From positions 1 to 21,844 of the forward strand of contig JACQFU010000005.1 in the NCBI GenBank assembly GCA_016199905.1: DNA of 21,844 nt, read 5' to 3'. How positions within the stretch are numbered: the first letter of the stretch is position 1; every line of letters starts with the position of its first letter. This document shows, one piece after another, positions 6,645-14,017 of the stretch. The position numbers and the translations under genes were made by a program. The notes beneath the pieces are model-generated. The model ran no database searches. It saw nothing but the letters and a program-made list of their open reading frames with translations, and was not told the origin of the DNA. The stretch is from Candidatus Wallbacteria bacterium (GTDB lineage: Bacteria; Muiribacteriota; UBA6191; JACPRK01).

Positions 6645-9269
6645 TCAGTTGCTGACCAGCTCCCGGGCAGCCATGCTGGTCCGGATGGTGCGGTCGAAGT
6701 GATTCTCCGAGCCGGGCGTATGGGTCACGACGAAGACCTGATCGAAGTTGCAATGGAACTTCCTGAGCAACTCCAGAAACGACTCGCTCCTCTTGGTATC
6801 GAAGCTCGCGATCGGCTCGTCGAAGAACAGGTACTGCTTGTACTCCGGTGAGAGCTTCGTGTAGAGCAGCGCCTTCGAGAAAGCCAGGCGTAGGGTGAGA
6901 AACAACTGGTCGACGGTGCCGCCCGAGAGACTGCTGATGGATACATAGCCGTTCTTGTCGGGCGAGAACACCTCGACATCCAGCTCCGGAGTGACCTTGA
7001 CGTCGTGGTATCGGTTATCGGTCAGCTGCGGCAGCACCCAGCCGATGTACTCCGCGATCTGGGGGCCGAAGCGACCGCGCATCTGATCGCGCAGTTGTCC
7101 GAACATCTCGAGCAGTGTTCGATGGACGGCAAGCTCGCGCTCCAGCGCCGCCACCTTGCCGGCGATCTCTGCGAGGCGATTCTCCAGCTCGATGCCGCGG
7201 GCGACGTCGGGCTCGATGCGGCCGAGTTCCCTGGCCAGCTCCTCTTGCCGCAAGGCGGCGCGGCCGGCGGTGAGCTTGGATTCTTGCTGGCGGTGCGAGA
7301 GCGATTCTTGCTTGGAGCGCAGGTCATCGGAAGCCGCGACCAGGTTGGCGAGCTTGCCCCCCTCGGTTTCGAGTGTTCTCTCCAGGGCGGAGGCGTCCAG
7401 GCCCGACACGGTGGAGTCGAGCTCGGCCAGAACGGCGACGTTCAGATCGCCGCCGACACCGGCCGGCATCCTCTCCAGCGCGGGGCGGAACTCCGCGAAA
7501 TCGCGGTCGAGGGCGTCGACCGGTGCAGCCTCCAGCTCGAACTGGGCCTTGCGGCAGCGCTCGATCATCCCACGGATGCGCCCACGCCAGCCACGAGCCT
7601 CGCCGCTCTTGTAGGTTTCGGCAGGCGCCGCCGCGGGACGAGCGACCCGAGCGTGGCCTCCCCGGGAAAGCCGCTCGATTTCCTCCTCCAGATCGGCCGT
7701 CAGCAGCTCCACCTCCGCCAGTTCCCGGCGCAGGCCGGAGGCTTCATCGCGCGCGGTGTTGACCTTGCCGACCATCTCTTCCGAGTAACCCTCGGAGCGC
7801 TCGAGGAACTCGGAGAATCGGGTCTTGAGGGCCTTGTACAGTTCCCGGACCAGCTCGGAGCCGATCAGGTCCACGTTGTCGGCCATTGCCTTGCCGCTGG
7901 CGGTATCGAACCGGCTGCAGGCCTGGCGCGCATTCTCGGCCTTTCCGACGTCTTCGGCCAGACGGTCGGCATTCATGCTGAGACGCGAGCGCCGGTCGCC
8001 CGTGTCGCGGCCTTTCATCCAGGTCACCAGACCCCAGATGAGGTAAAGCAGGCCGAACATGACGAAGAAGATGAAATCGTACTGGTGCAGTCCGAAGAGG
8101 AATCCCAGGCCGGAGGCCCAGAGCACGCATCCGATGCCCCCACGGTTGAAGCCCCACGACTTGAGGCGTTGCTCCTCCGCGGCCGCTTCTACCAGCTGCT
8201 TCTGCGTGACCGCGAGTTGCTCGGCCTTGCTGTTGGGGCTGATGAACGGAGCGTCCTCGGGCTTCCAGTCGGCCTCGATCGCGTTCTTGAGCTGGGCGTC
8301 GATTTCCTGGCGGCGCAGCTTGACGACGCTGGCTAGCTCCTCGCGCTTGGCTTCGAACACTCGGTATTCTTCCAGCTTGGCCGCGGTGGTGGCAGCTTCG
8401 CGATCGAGCGTTTGAAGCCGGCCGTTGAGCTGCCCGCCACCCTGGCGCAACCAGCCGGCGAGCCGCCCGAAGGCGACGCCGTAGCCACGGAGAATAGCTC
8501 GCAAACCGAGCGCGCGCGCCACTCCAATCGAGCCGAGGTTCTTGCCGACCTCGTCCAATTCGTGACCTAGTCGAGACACTTCGGCATCGCGAGAGGCGCG
8601 ATCGGCTTCCTGCTCGCGCAGCGCGTTCTGGACACGATCGCGCCCCTTGGGATCGACCGCGATCTGCTTGATGACCTCGCGGTGGACCATCGCCTCGTCG
8701 TCCAGGGTTCGCTTCTTGGATTGGAGCGCGGCCAACTCGACAGCGACCTTGGCGGAGGCCTCCTCGACGTTGTTCACGCCGATCATCTTGTCGAGCATGT
8801 TGCGCCTCGATTCCGGCGTAGAATCGTGCAGCAGGCTCAGTTCCTTTTGGCCCAGATAGAAGGAATAACGGAACTCTTCGAACGGGATGCCGAGCAGTTC
8901 GGCAAGCTTGCGATTGACCTTGCCGACGCCACGGGCGATGGAGCTGCCGGTGCGGATGTCCACCAGCTCGGCGCTGTAGCTGCCATCGCGATCGAGATCG
9001 CGGGTGACCTGGTAGGTGGCGCCATCGGGCAGCTGGAAGGCGACGCGCACCTGGGAGCTGTCCTTGCCCCATTGGATACTCTCGCGGACATGGTCCTCGT
9101 CGAGCTTCAGAGTGCGGCCGAAGAAGGCGAAGGAGATGATCTCGCCGATAGTCGACTTGCCGGATTCGTTTTCGCCGACGACTCCGACGATGCCGCGCTC
9201 GGGCAGATTGGCGATTTCGAGGCGGTCATAGCGCTGGAAGTTCTCGGCCTGGACGGTCTTGAGGATCAC
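6645..9269 (-). CDS. Rad50/SbcC/YhaN-like ABC ATPase with a central transmembrane hairpin
   Basis: An 874-residue SMC/Rad50-superfamily ATPase. The N-terminal half has a Walker A (GENESGKST, residues 32-40) and a Rad50-like Q-loop (LGQ, Gln141). The C-terminal half has an LSGG signature (781-784), Walker B (LFFDEP, Asp817-Glu818), D-loop SFD and a switch histidine in VTHTPG (His850). Between them lie coiled coil (about 165-245 and 290-370), two hydrophobic helices (about 377-394 and 399-418) and more coiled coil (425-720). There is no CxxC zinc hook; the transmembrane hairpin sits at the coil apex instead. The start is GTG 9269: GGAGG is 6 nt upstream and the codon overlaps the stop of the preceding small gene (GTGA). 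The frame stays open upstream to 9689, but that is out-of-frame small-gene and promoter DNA. No Mre11/SbcD nuclease gene is adjacent. Function is unknown; DNA or membrane-linked genome maintenance is inference. Confidence 0.85.
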   Translation of the reverse strand: MILKTVQAENFQRYDRLEIANLPERGIVGVVGENESGKSTIGEIISFAFFGRTLKLDEDHVRESIQWGKDSSQVRVAFQLPDGATYQVTRDLDRDGSYSAELVDIRTGSSIARGVGKVNRKLAELLGIPFEEFRYSFYLGQKELSLLHDSTPESRRNMLDKMIGVNNVEEASAKVAVELAALQSKKRTLDDEAMVHREVIKQIAVDPKGRDRVQNALREQEADRASRDAEVSRLGHELDEVGKNLGSIGVARALGLRAILRGYGVAFGRLAGWLRQGGGQLNGRLQTLDREAATTAAKLEEYRVFEAKREELASVVKLRRQEIDAQLKNAIEADWKPEDAPFISPNSKAEQLAVTQKQLVEAAAEEQRLKSWGFNRGGIGCVLWASGLGFLFGLHQYDFIFFVMFGLLYLIWGLVTWMKGRDTGDRRSRLSMNADRLAEDVGKAENARQACSRFDTASGKAMADNVDLIGSELVRELYKALKTRFSEFLERSEGYSEEMVGKVNTARDEASGLRRELAEVELLTADLEEEIERLSRGGHARVARPAAAPAETYKSGEARGWRGRIRGMIERCRKAQFELEAAPVDALDRDFAEFRPALERMPAGVGGDLNVAVLAELDSTVSGLDASALERTLETEGGKLANLVAASDDLRSKQESLSHRQQESKLTAGRAALRQEELARELGRIEPDVARGIELENRLAEIAGKVAALERELAVHRTLLEMFGQLRDQMRGRFGPQIAEYIGWVLPQLTDNRYHDVKVTPELDVEVFSPDKNGYVSISSLSGGTVDQLFLTLRLAFSKALLYTKLSPEYKQYLFFDEPIASFDTKRSESFLELLRKFHCNFDQVFVVTHTPGSENHFDRTIRTSMAARELVSN

Positions 9270-9472
9270 GACAGGCCTCCAATCTTCTTGCTGAGGAACT
9301 TCTTTCCCAGTTCCAGCGCCTCCAAATAGAGGGCCACTTCGTCTTTGTCGCCGAGGCGTTCGGCTGTGTTCACGCGGGCGCGGACGAACTCCTCGAATTC
9401 CATGCACGGAGACTTGAGCTGAAGCTTCTCGAAGTCGAACGAGCCCTTGCCGCTGCCGTTGCTCTTGTCCAT
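9266..9472 (-). CDS. Small helical protein coupled to the Rad50-like ATPase
   Basis: A 68-residue acidic/basic mixed protein of no family I recognise. After a Gly/Ser-rich start (MDKSNGSGKGSFDFEKL) it appears to form a two-helix hairpin (about residues 24-42 and 44-65, with heptad-like leucines and EEFVRARV / LYLEALELGKKFL). An AGGGAGG sequence at 9483-9489 is 10 nt before the ATG. Its TGA stop overlaps the GTG of the ATPase by four bases, typical of translational coupling and of a stoichiometric or chaperone-like partner. It is the first gene after the promoter at 9554-9584. Evidence that it is real: ribosome-binding site, overlap, uninterrupted frame and non-random helical composition. Homologues were not searched. 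Confidence 0.72.
   Translation of the reverse strand: MDKSNGSGKGSFDFEKLQLKSPCMEFEEFVRARVNTAERLGDKDEVALYLEALELGKKFLSKKIGGLS
9276..9280 (-). promoter_or_regulatory. Ribosome binding site deciding the ATPase start
   Basis: GGAGG on the minus strand is 6 nt before the GTG at 9269 and inside the last codons of the small upstream gene. It fixes the ATPase start, which would otherwise be placed far upstream at 9689. Confidence 0.8.
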
Positions 9473-9553
9473 CTGAGCCGAGCCTCCCTGGTCCCAGGTC
9501 CGCCGGTCGATCGGCCAAAAACGCTCCCCAGGAGCCCGATTCCGGCAGGTGCC

Positions 9554-9584
9554 ATTGTAGAAGAAAGGGCTCGCGAGTTGTCAA
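9554..9584 (-). promoter_or_regulatory. Sigma-70-type promoter of the small gene / Rad50-like / HEAT operon
   Basis: The minus strand has a perfect TTGACA (9584-9579) and TACAAT (9559-9554, 5/6) separated by 19 nt. The hexamers are strong but the spacer is longer than the optimal 17, which often signals activator help or weaker basal activity. The 5' leader to the ATG at 9472 would be about 75 nt. Confidence 0.6.
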
Positions 9585-9656
9585 GGCGATCGGACCGGAG
9601 TATCGTTTGAGCGGCAAGACTGTTGTTGATAGGGTGCTCCTTCGGTCCGAGCGGGA

Positions 9657-9685
9657 TTGACAGAGCCGCGAAGGGACTGAATAAT
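9657..9685 (+). promoter_or_regulatory. Strong sigma-70-type promoter of the small exported protein
   Basis: TTGACA (9657-9662), a 17-nt spacer, then AATAAT (9680-9685, 5/6). This is near-consensus and lies 39 nt before the ATG at 9725. It is back-to-back with the operon promoter on the other strand, 72 nt away. Confidence 0.75.
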
Positions 9686-9724
9686 TCACCAGAGTTCGAA
9701 AACGGGGGGTAAGGAGTTACAGAG

Positions 9725-10180
9725 ATGAAAACCAGCATGACAAAGGTCCTCACCGCGGTGGTCGCCTTGGCCGCGATCGGTGGACTTTCCATGACCCCAC
9801 AGGGACGCAGCCTTTCCAGGACGCTGCTCTCGGGCCTCGGCGCCGACGCCGCCGGCTCGGGCCACTACCAGGTTTCGGTGCTGCTTTCGACGACCGACGG
9901 CCGAAACTTCGAGTTCACGTCGCCGCTCGACGATTCGTCGTTCCGGCAGCTGCGCAACAGCCCCGACGAGGCCAAGGAGAAGTTCATCTTCCAGGCAAAG
10001 AAGCAGATGGCCGACCGGCTCGGCTATTCCGAGGCGCGCTACGGCGCCGACAACTGGAAGATGCTTTCGAGCCCGAAGGTCCAGAGCTTCAAGGTCGTGG
10101 ATGCAAGCACCGGCCAGCAACAGGAGATGTTTCGCGACGAGCGCCGCAAAGGCGCATTCAAGGACCTTTACGCCGAGTGA
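9725..10180 (+). CDS. Small exported or membrane-anchored protein of unknown function
   Basis: A 151-residue protein I do not recognise. It starts MKTSMTK and has a hydrophobic stretch (about residues 8-23, VLTAVVALAAIGGLSM), so it is a signal peptide or N-terminal anchor. No lipobox cysteine is seen. The rest is polar and soluble-looking: a probable beta segment (HYQVSVLLSTTDGRNFEF), a helical acidic/basic centre (PDEAKEKFIFQAKKQMADRL), and a conserved-looking tail (SSPKVQSFKVVDASTG, RRKGAFKDLYAE). An AAGGAG lies 8 nt before the ATG, preceded by a near-consensus promoter and followed by a strong terminator, so it is a well-expressed single-gene unit between two SMC-type systems. No function is proposed. 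Confidence 0.8.
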   Translation: MKTSMTKVLTAVVALAAIGGLSMTPQGRSLSRTLLSGLGADAAGSGHYQVSVLLSTTDGRNFEFTSPLDDSSFRQLRNSPDEAKEKFIFQAKKQMADRLGYSEARYGADNWKMLSSPKVQSFKVVDASTGQQQEMFRDERRKGAFKDLYAE

Positions 10181-10202
10181 TTGAGCTTTTCCAAGCATCT
10201 GC

Positions 10203-10234
10203 AGGACCGGCCGCAAGGCCGGTCTTTTGCTTTT
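10203..10234 (+). terminator. Rho-independent terminator after the small exported protein
   Basis: GACCGGCC (10205-10212), a GCAA tetraloop (10213-10216), the perfect complement GGCCGGTC (10217-10224), then TTTTGCTTTT. Eight G/C-rich pairs, extendable by two A/U or G/U pairs, make it strong. It begins about 22 nt after the stop codon. Confidence 0.9.
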
Positions 10235-10303
10235 CAGGGCGTTTCGAAATCTTCCCGAGTGCCTGGATCCTAAATTCCGAGCGCCTTCCAACCGAGAAAG
10301 GAA

Positions 10304-10332
10304 TTGACAAAAGAGGTGCTCATGAATATCCT
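10304..10332 (+). promoter_or_regulatory. Promoter of the smc-scpA-scpB operon
   Basis: A perfect TTGACA (10304-10309), a 17-nt spacer, and TATCCT (10327-10332, 4/6). It lies downstream of the terminator and would give a leader of about 125 nt. The leader contains a 6-bp hairpin (GAGGCA/TGCCTC, 10348-10366) without a T-run. The 10181-10464 gap otherwise holds only the terminator. Confidence 0.6.
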
Positions 10333-10464
10333 AATGTCCTTAGAAACGAGGCATCGCTAGTGCCTCCTGAGCGTCAAGTCATACCCCTTCGGCCGCACTC
10401 AGACAGGGGAGGTTCCGACAGCTCGGAGGCCTTCCCGGCAAACGGTTCGAGGATTTCTTCGCTT

Positions 10465-13400
10465 ATGTCCCACGTCCTTGCTCGGGAGCTGGAAATAGAT
10501 AACTTCAAGTCTTTCGGCAAGAAGACGATCATCCCCTTCCGCCCCGGATTCACGACCATTTTCGGTCCCAACGGCAGCGGCAAGAGCAATATTGTCGACT
10601 CGCTGCTGTTCTGCCTCGGCCTGTCGACCTCCAAGACCATGCGGGCAGAGCGCCTGCCGGACCTGATCAACAACACCAGCGGCAAGAAGGAGGCCCGGGT
10701 CGCCTTGCGCCTGGAGCTGCCCCAAACCCAAGAGTTGGTCGAGATCCAGCGCGTCATCAAGCTGACCAAGGCCGGTTACACGAGCACCTACTACCTCGAC
10801 GGCCACCCCGTCACTCTGGGCGACGTCCATCATCGGCTGTCGGAGCTCAACATCAGCCCGAGCGGTCACAACGTGATCATGCAGGGCGACGTCACGCGTA
10901 TCCTCACAATGACGGCCCTGGAACGGCGCCGCATCATCGACGAGCTGGCCGGCGTGGCCGAGTTCGACGCTCGGATCGAAGACGCCCGTGGCGAGCTGGC
11001 CAAGGCTGAGCGCCATATGGAGGACACGCAGCTGATTCTGGGCGAGATCCAGAACCGCGTCGACGCCCTGGCCACTGAACGCGACAACGCACTCAAGTAC
11101 CGCGGCCTGCGCGACGAGAAACTCACGCTGGAACGACTGGCTCATTACCTGGAGTTGCAGGCCCGCAAGAAGCAGTTGGCCCAATTGGAGCATCAGCTCT
11201 CGCTCAAGATCGCCGAGCGAGACGAGCTGGAGCAAAAGAAGACGGAGGTCGAGGCGCGCATCCAAGACACTGCGGAACGAATGTCGATGCTGCAGCAGGA
11301 GATTCGCGCCAAGGGTGAGGAGCAACGCGTCGCGAAACTGGAGCGGATGGAGACGGTCAAGGGCGAGCTCGCTCGCCTGGAGGACCGGCGCGGCCACCTT
11401 CAGTCCATCGTGAGCGAAAAGATGACCCGAGGCCGGGAAATCGCCCGGGAGTTGGACGAGGCCAAGCGTTCCGTTGACACCAAGACCCACGAAGCCGCCG
11501 CCCTGCAGACCCAGCTGGATGAGGCCCAGCGTTTCATCGACGGCTTGAAGGCCCAGCTAGAGAAGCTCCACTCGAAACTCTCCAAGATCGACCAGGAGCA
11601 CGCGGACGGTATCTCCGAGCTCGGGCGTCTTCGCGGCGACGTGCAAGACAAGAAGATGAGCGAGATGGAGTTGCGCGGCTACCGCACGAACCTCCAGGCG
11701 ACTCTGACCGAGAACCAGCGCGTCGCTACCGAGACCTTGGCCCAGAAGGCCGAGCTCGAGGCCAAGCTCAAGCAACTCTCGGACATTCGCTCTGACGGCC
11801 AGCAAACCCACGACTCGCTCAAGAGCGAGCTGGACAAGTCGACTACCCGCGCCGAGCTGTTGCGCCGCGACATCCAGTCGAGGCGCAGTCAGTTGCAGGA
11901 CGTCGGCCGGCAGCTCGAAACAGCCTGGAAAGAGCACTCTGCCGCCGAGGCGCGCAGTCAGGTGGCCGAAGGCGGCTCCGCGCGTGCCATGCGCGTGCTC
12001 TACGAGGCCGGAGTGCGTGGCATCCGCGGCACCGTTGCCGAGCTGGCGAAGATTCCAAACGAGTACGCTGCCGCGATGGAGGCCGCCGCCGGGCGTCGTC
12101 TGGAGTTCGTCGTCGTCGAGGATGAACAGATCGGTGCCCAGTGCATCGAGTTGCTGAAGCGCCAGTCCGCCGGTCGGCTCACGTTTCTCCCGCTGAACAA
12201 GATCAAAGCCGACACTTCACTTCCCCCGTTCCAGGCCCAGGGCTTCCTAGGCTACGCGATCAACTTGATCGAGTTCGATCCCGAGTACCGCACAATCTTC
12301 AGCTACGTCCTGGGGCGCACCGTCATCGCCAAGACGATGAACATGGCGCTGCCGATGCTCGGCAAGATGCGCATCGTGACCCTGGATGGCGATCTGCTCG
12401 AGGTTTCGGGTGCCATGACCGGCGGTTCTCGTCCCCAGGGTCGAGCCCGTTCCAGCAAGGACGACGTCGAGGCGAAGTGGCGCCGTGTCACGGAGTTGGA
12501 GCACCGGATGGAGTCGCTCAAGAAGGAGATCGAGAAGTTCGAGTCGTCGCTCACCCAGGTCGTCGGCTACCAAGAGGAGACTCGCCGCAGCTTCGTCAAG
12601 CTGGAGGTCGAGTTGAGCCGCGATCAGGAGGCGGAGGCTGAGCTGTCGGAGAAGTTCGTCGCGGTGACGGCGAAACTCTCGGACCTGTCGGAGAAGTCGA
12701 AGAGCCTTCAGAAGGAGCTGGACGCCAGCGCCCGGGAGCTGGAGAAGATGGGTAAGGAAGTCTCCGAGCGCGAGGAACGTCTGGCAGTCTTGGACAAGGA
12801 GCTGTCGCATGCGGCCTTCCAGGACAGCGCCACGAAAGCCCAGAAGCTCGAAGCCGAGATTCGCGCCGTGGATGCCAAGGCGCTGGCCTTTCGAGAGAAG
12901 ATCCGCACGTTGGAGATCGAAATGGATTTCCTCCGCAGAAGCATTGAGGCCTGGCAGGCCGAACTTGACGGCGCCGAAGGCGAGATCGCCAAGCTGCGAG
13001 AGGAGATCGAGCAGACCCGCGGAGCCTCGGAGGCCCTCTTCGCCGAGCAAGAGAAGATGAGCGCCGAGATAACCGAGCTCTCGGAGAGCGTGAAGGCCCT
13101 CAAAGCCGAGCGCGACGAGCTGTCGGCACTCCAGGAGAAACACAAGCAGACCCGCGAAGGTATCGAAGCCCGTTTGTTCCGGGTGGAAGGCATGCTCAGC
13201 CAGCAAGGCCGCGAGTTCGACCAGCTCTCCGAGGAAGTCGATCGCCTGGAAGCGATCGATCGGACCTTGCCGCCTGTCTTGGTGCCGGAGGGCGAGACGC
13301 TGGCCGGAGTGCAGACGCGTATTTCGAGGATTGCCGTCGAGATGACGGCGCTGGAGCCCGTAAACATGCTCGCTATCGAGCAGTACGACGAGCTGGCGTC

Positions 13401-14016
13401 CAAGCTGACGGAGCTGCGCACTCGCCTGGACGCGCTCTCCACGGAGAAGGCCGAGTTGCTGTCTCGGATGGATCAGATCGGCAAACAGAAGCTGGCCAGT
13501 TTCATGAAGGCGTTCGACGGCATCAACACGAACTTCCAAGACATCTACGCGCAAGTCAGCGCGGGCCACGGCCACTTGGTGCTCGAAAACCAGGAGGACC
13601 CTTTCGCGGGCGGTCTCATTATCAAAGCCCAGCCCAAGGACAAGAAGATGGAGAGGATGGAAGCGATGTCGGGAGGCGAAAAATCTCTGACCGCGCTGGC
13701 TTTCGTATTTGCGTTCCAGAGCTTCGAACCCGCGCCCTTTTACGTCTTCGACGAGGTCGATAGCTTCCTCGACGGCCCGAACACCGAGCGGCTGGCGGCC
13801 TTGATGCGTAGCCACAGCGAGAAAACCCAGTTCATCGTCGTAAGCCACAAGTCGGCGATGCTCGAGCGCTCGCACCGGACGATCGGCGTCTACCAACCTC
13901 GAAACGGCTACACCCAGGTCAAGGGGCTGGAGCTCGACGAGTTTCAACCCTCCGCCACGCCCAGCAACGTGACGCCGCTGCCGTTGCCCAACGTGACTGC
14001 GCCGCAGCAGGCTTGA
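10465..14016 (+). CDS. smc: Chromosome segregation ATPase SMC
   Basis: A 1183-residue condensin ATPase that dimerises through its hinge, closes rings with ScpA and ScpB, and organises and segregates the chromosome. Walker A GPNGSGKSN is at residues 34-42. The N-terminal head is followed by coiled coil, a hinge at about 516-657 (GVRGIRGTVAEL to GAMTGGS), a second coiled coil, then the signature MSGGEK (1068-1073), Walker B YVFDEVD (1093-1099) and the switch His1128. The ATG at 10465 follows a GAGGA 11 nt upstream, and MSHVLARELEIDNFKSFG is a normal SMC N-terminus; the frame extends upstream without homology. The head motifs (KTMRAERLPDLINN, IMQGDVTRI, RRRIIDELAGVAEFD) resemble archaeal and cyanobacterial SMCs more than the usual bacterial type. 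A proline-rich tail follows the head. Confidence 0.97.
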   Translation: MSHVLARELEIDNFKSFGKKTIIPFRPGFTTIFGPNGSGKSNIVDSLLFCLGLSTSKTMRAERLPDLINNTSGKKEARVALRLELPQTQELVEIQRVIKLTKAGYTSTYYLDGHPVTLGDVHHRLSELNISPSGHNVIMQGDVTRILTMTALERRRIIDELAGVAEFDARIEDARGELAKAERHMEDTQLILGEIQNRVDALATERDNALKYRGLRDEKLTLERLAHYLELQARKKQLAQLEHQLSLKIAERDELEQKKTEVEARIQDTAERMSMLQQEIRAKGEEQRVAKLERMETVKGELARLEDRRGHLQSIVSEKMTRGREIARELDEAKRSVDTKTHEAAALQTQLDEAQRFIDGLKAQLEKLHSKLSKIDQEHADGISELGRLRGDVQDKKMSEMELRGYRTNLQATLTENQRVATETLAQKAELEAKLKQLSDIRSDGQQTHDSLKSELDKSTTRAELLRRDIQSRRSQLQDVGRQLETAWKEHSAAEARSQVAEGGSARAMRVLYEAGVRGIRGTVAELAKIPNEYAAAMEAAAGRRLEFVVVEDEQIGAQCIELLKRQSAGRLTFLPLNKIKADTSLPPFQAQGFLGYAINLIEFDPEYRTIFSYVLGRTVIAKTMNMALPMLGKMRIVTLDGDLLEVSGAMTGGSRPQGRARSSKDDVEAKWRRVTELEHRMESLKKEIEKFESSLTQVVGYQEETRRSFVKLEVELSRDQEAEAELSEKFVAVTAKLSDLSEKSKSLQKELDASARELEKMGKEVSEREERLAVLDKELSHAAFQDSATKAQKLEAEIRAVDAKALAFREKIRTLEIEMDFLRRSIEAWQAELDGAEGEIAKLREEIEQTRGASEALFAEQEKMSAEITELSESVKALKAERDELSALQEKHKQTREGIEARLFRVEGMLSQQGREFDQLSEEVDRLEAIDRTLPPVLVPEGETLAGVQTRISRIAVEMTALEPVNMLAIEQYDELASKLTELRTRLDALSTEKAELLSRMDQIGKQKLASFMKAFDGINTNFQDIYAQVSAGHGHLVLENQEDPFAGGLIIKAQPKDKKMERMEAMSGGEKSLTALAFVFAFQSFEPAPFYVFDEVDSFLDGPNTERLAALMRSHSEKTQFIVVSHKSAMLERSHRTIGVYQPRNGYTQVKGLELDEFQPSATPSNVTPLPLPNVTAPQQA

Positions 14017-14017
14017 A

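Noticed and set aside
6645..9689. Longer form of the Rad50-like ATPase starting at 9689
   Set aside because: The first 140 residues are Arg/Pro-rich, pre-date the GGAGG-GTG start and overlap a real small gene and the promoter region.
10322..10360. Leader peptide MNILMSLETRHR before smc
   Set aside because: It has a plausible AAGAGG, but its ATG lies upstream of the transcript start predicted from TTGACA/TATCCT, so it would not be on that mRNA. An upstream start site would revive it.
10348..10366. Hairpin GAGGCA/TGCCTC in the smc leader as a terminator or attenuator
   Set aside because: The stem is only 6 bp and no T-run follows. Recorded in the promoter entry only.
10177..10464. Upstream extension of smc to 10177
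   Set aside because: The stretch contains a terminator and the smc promoter, and the SMC N-terminus begins normally at the ATG at 10465.
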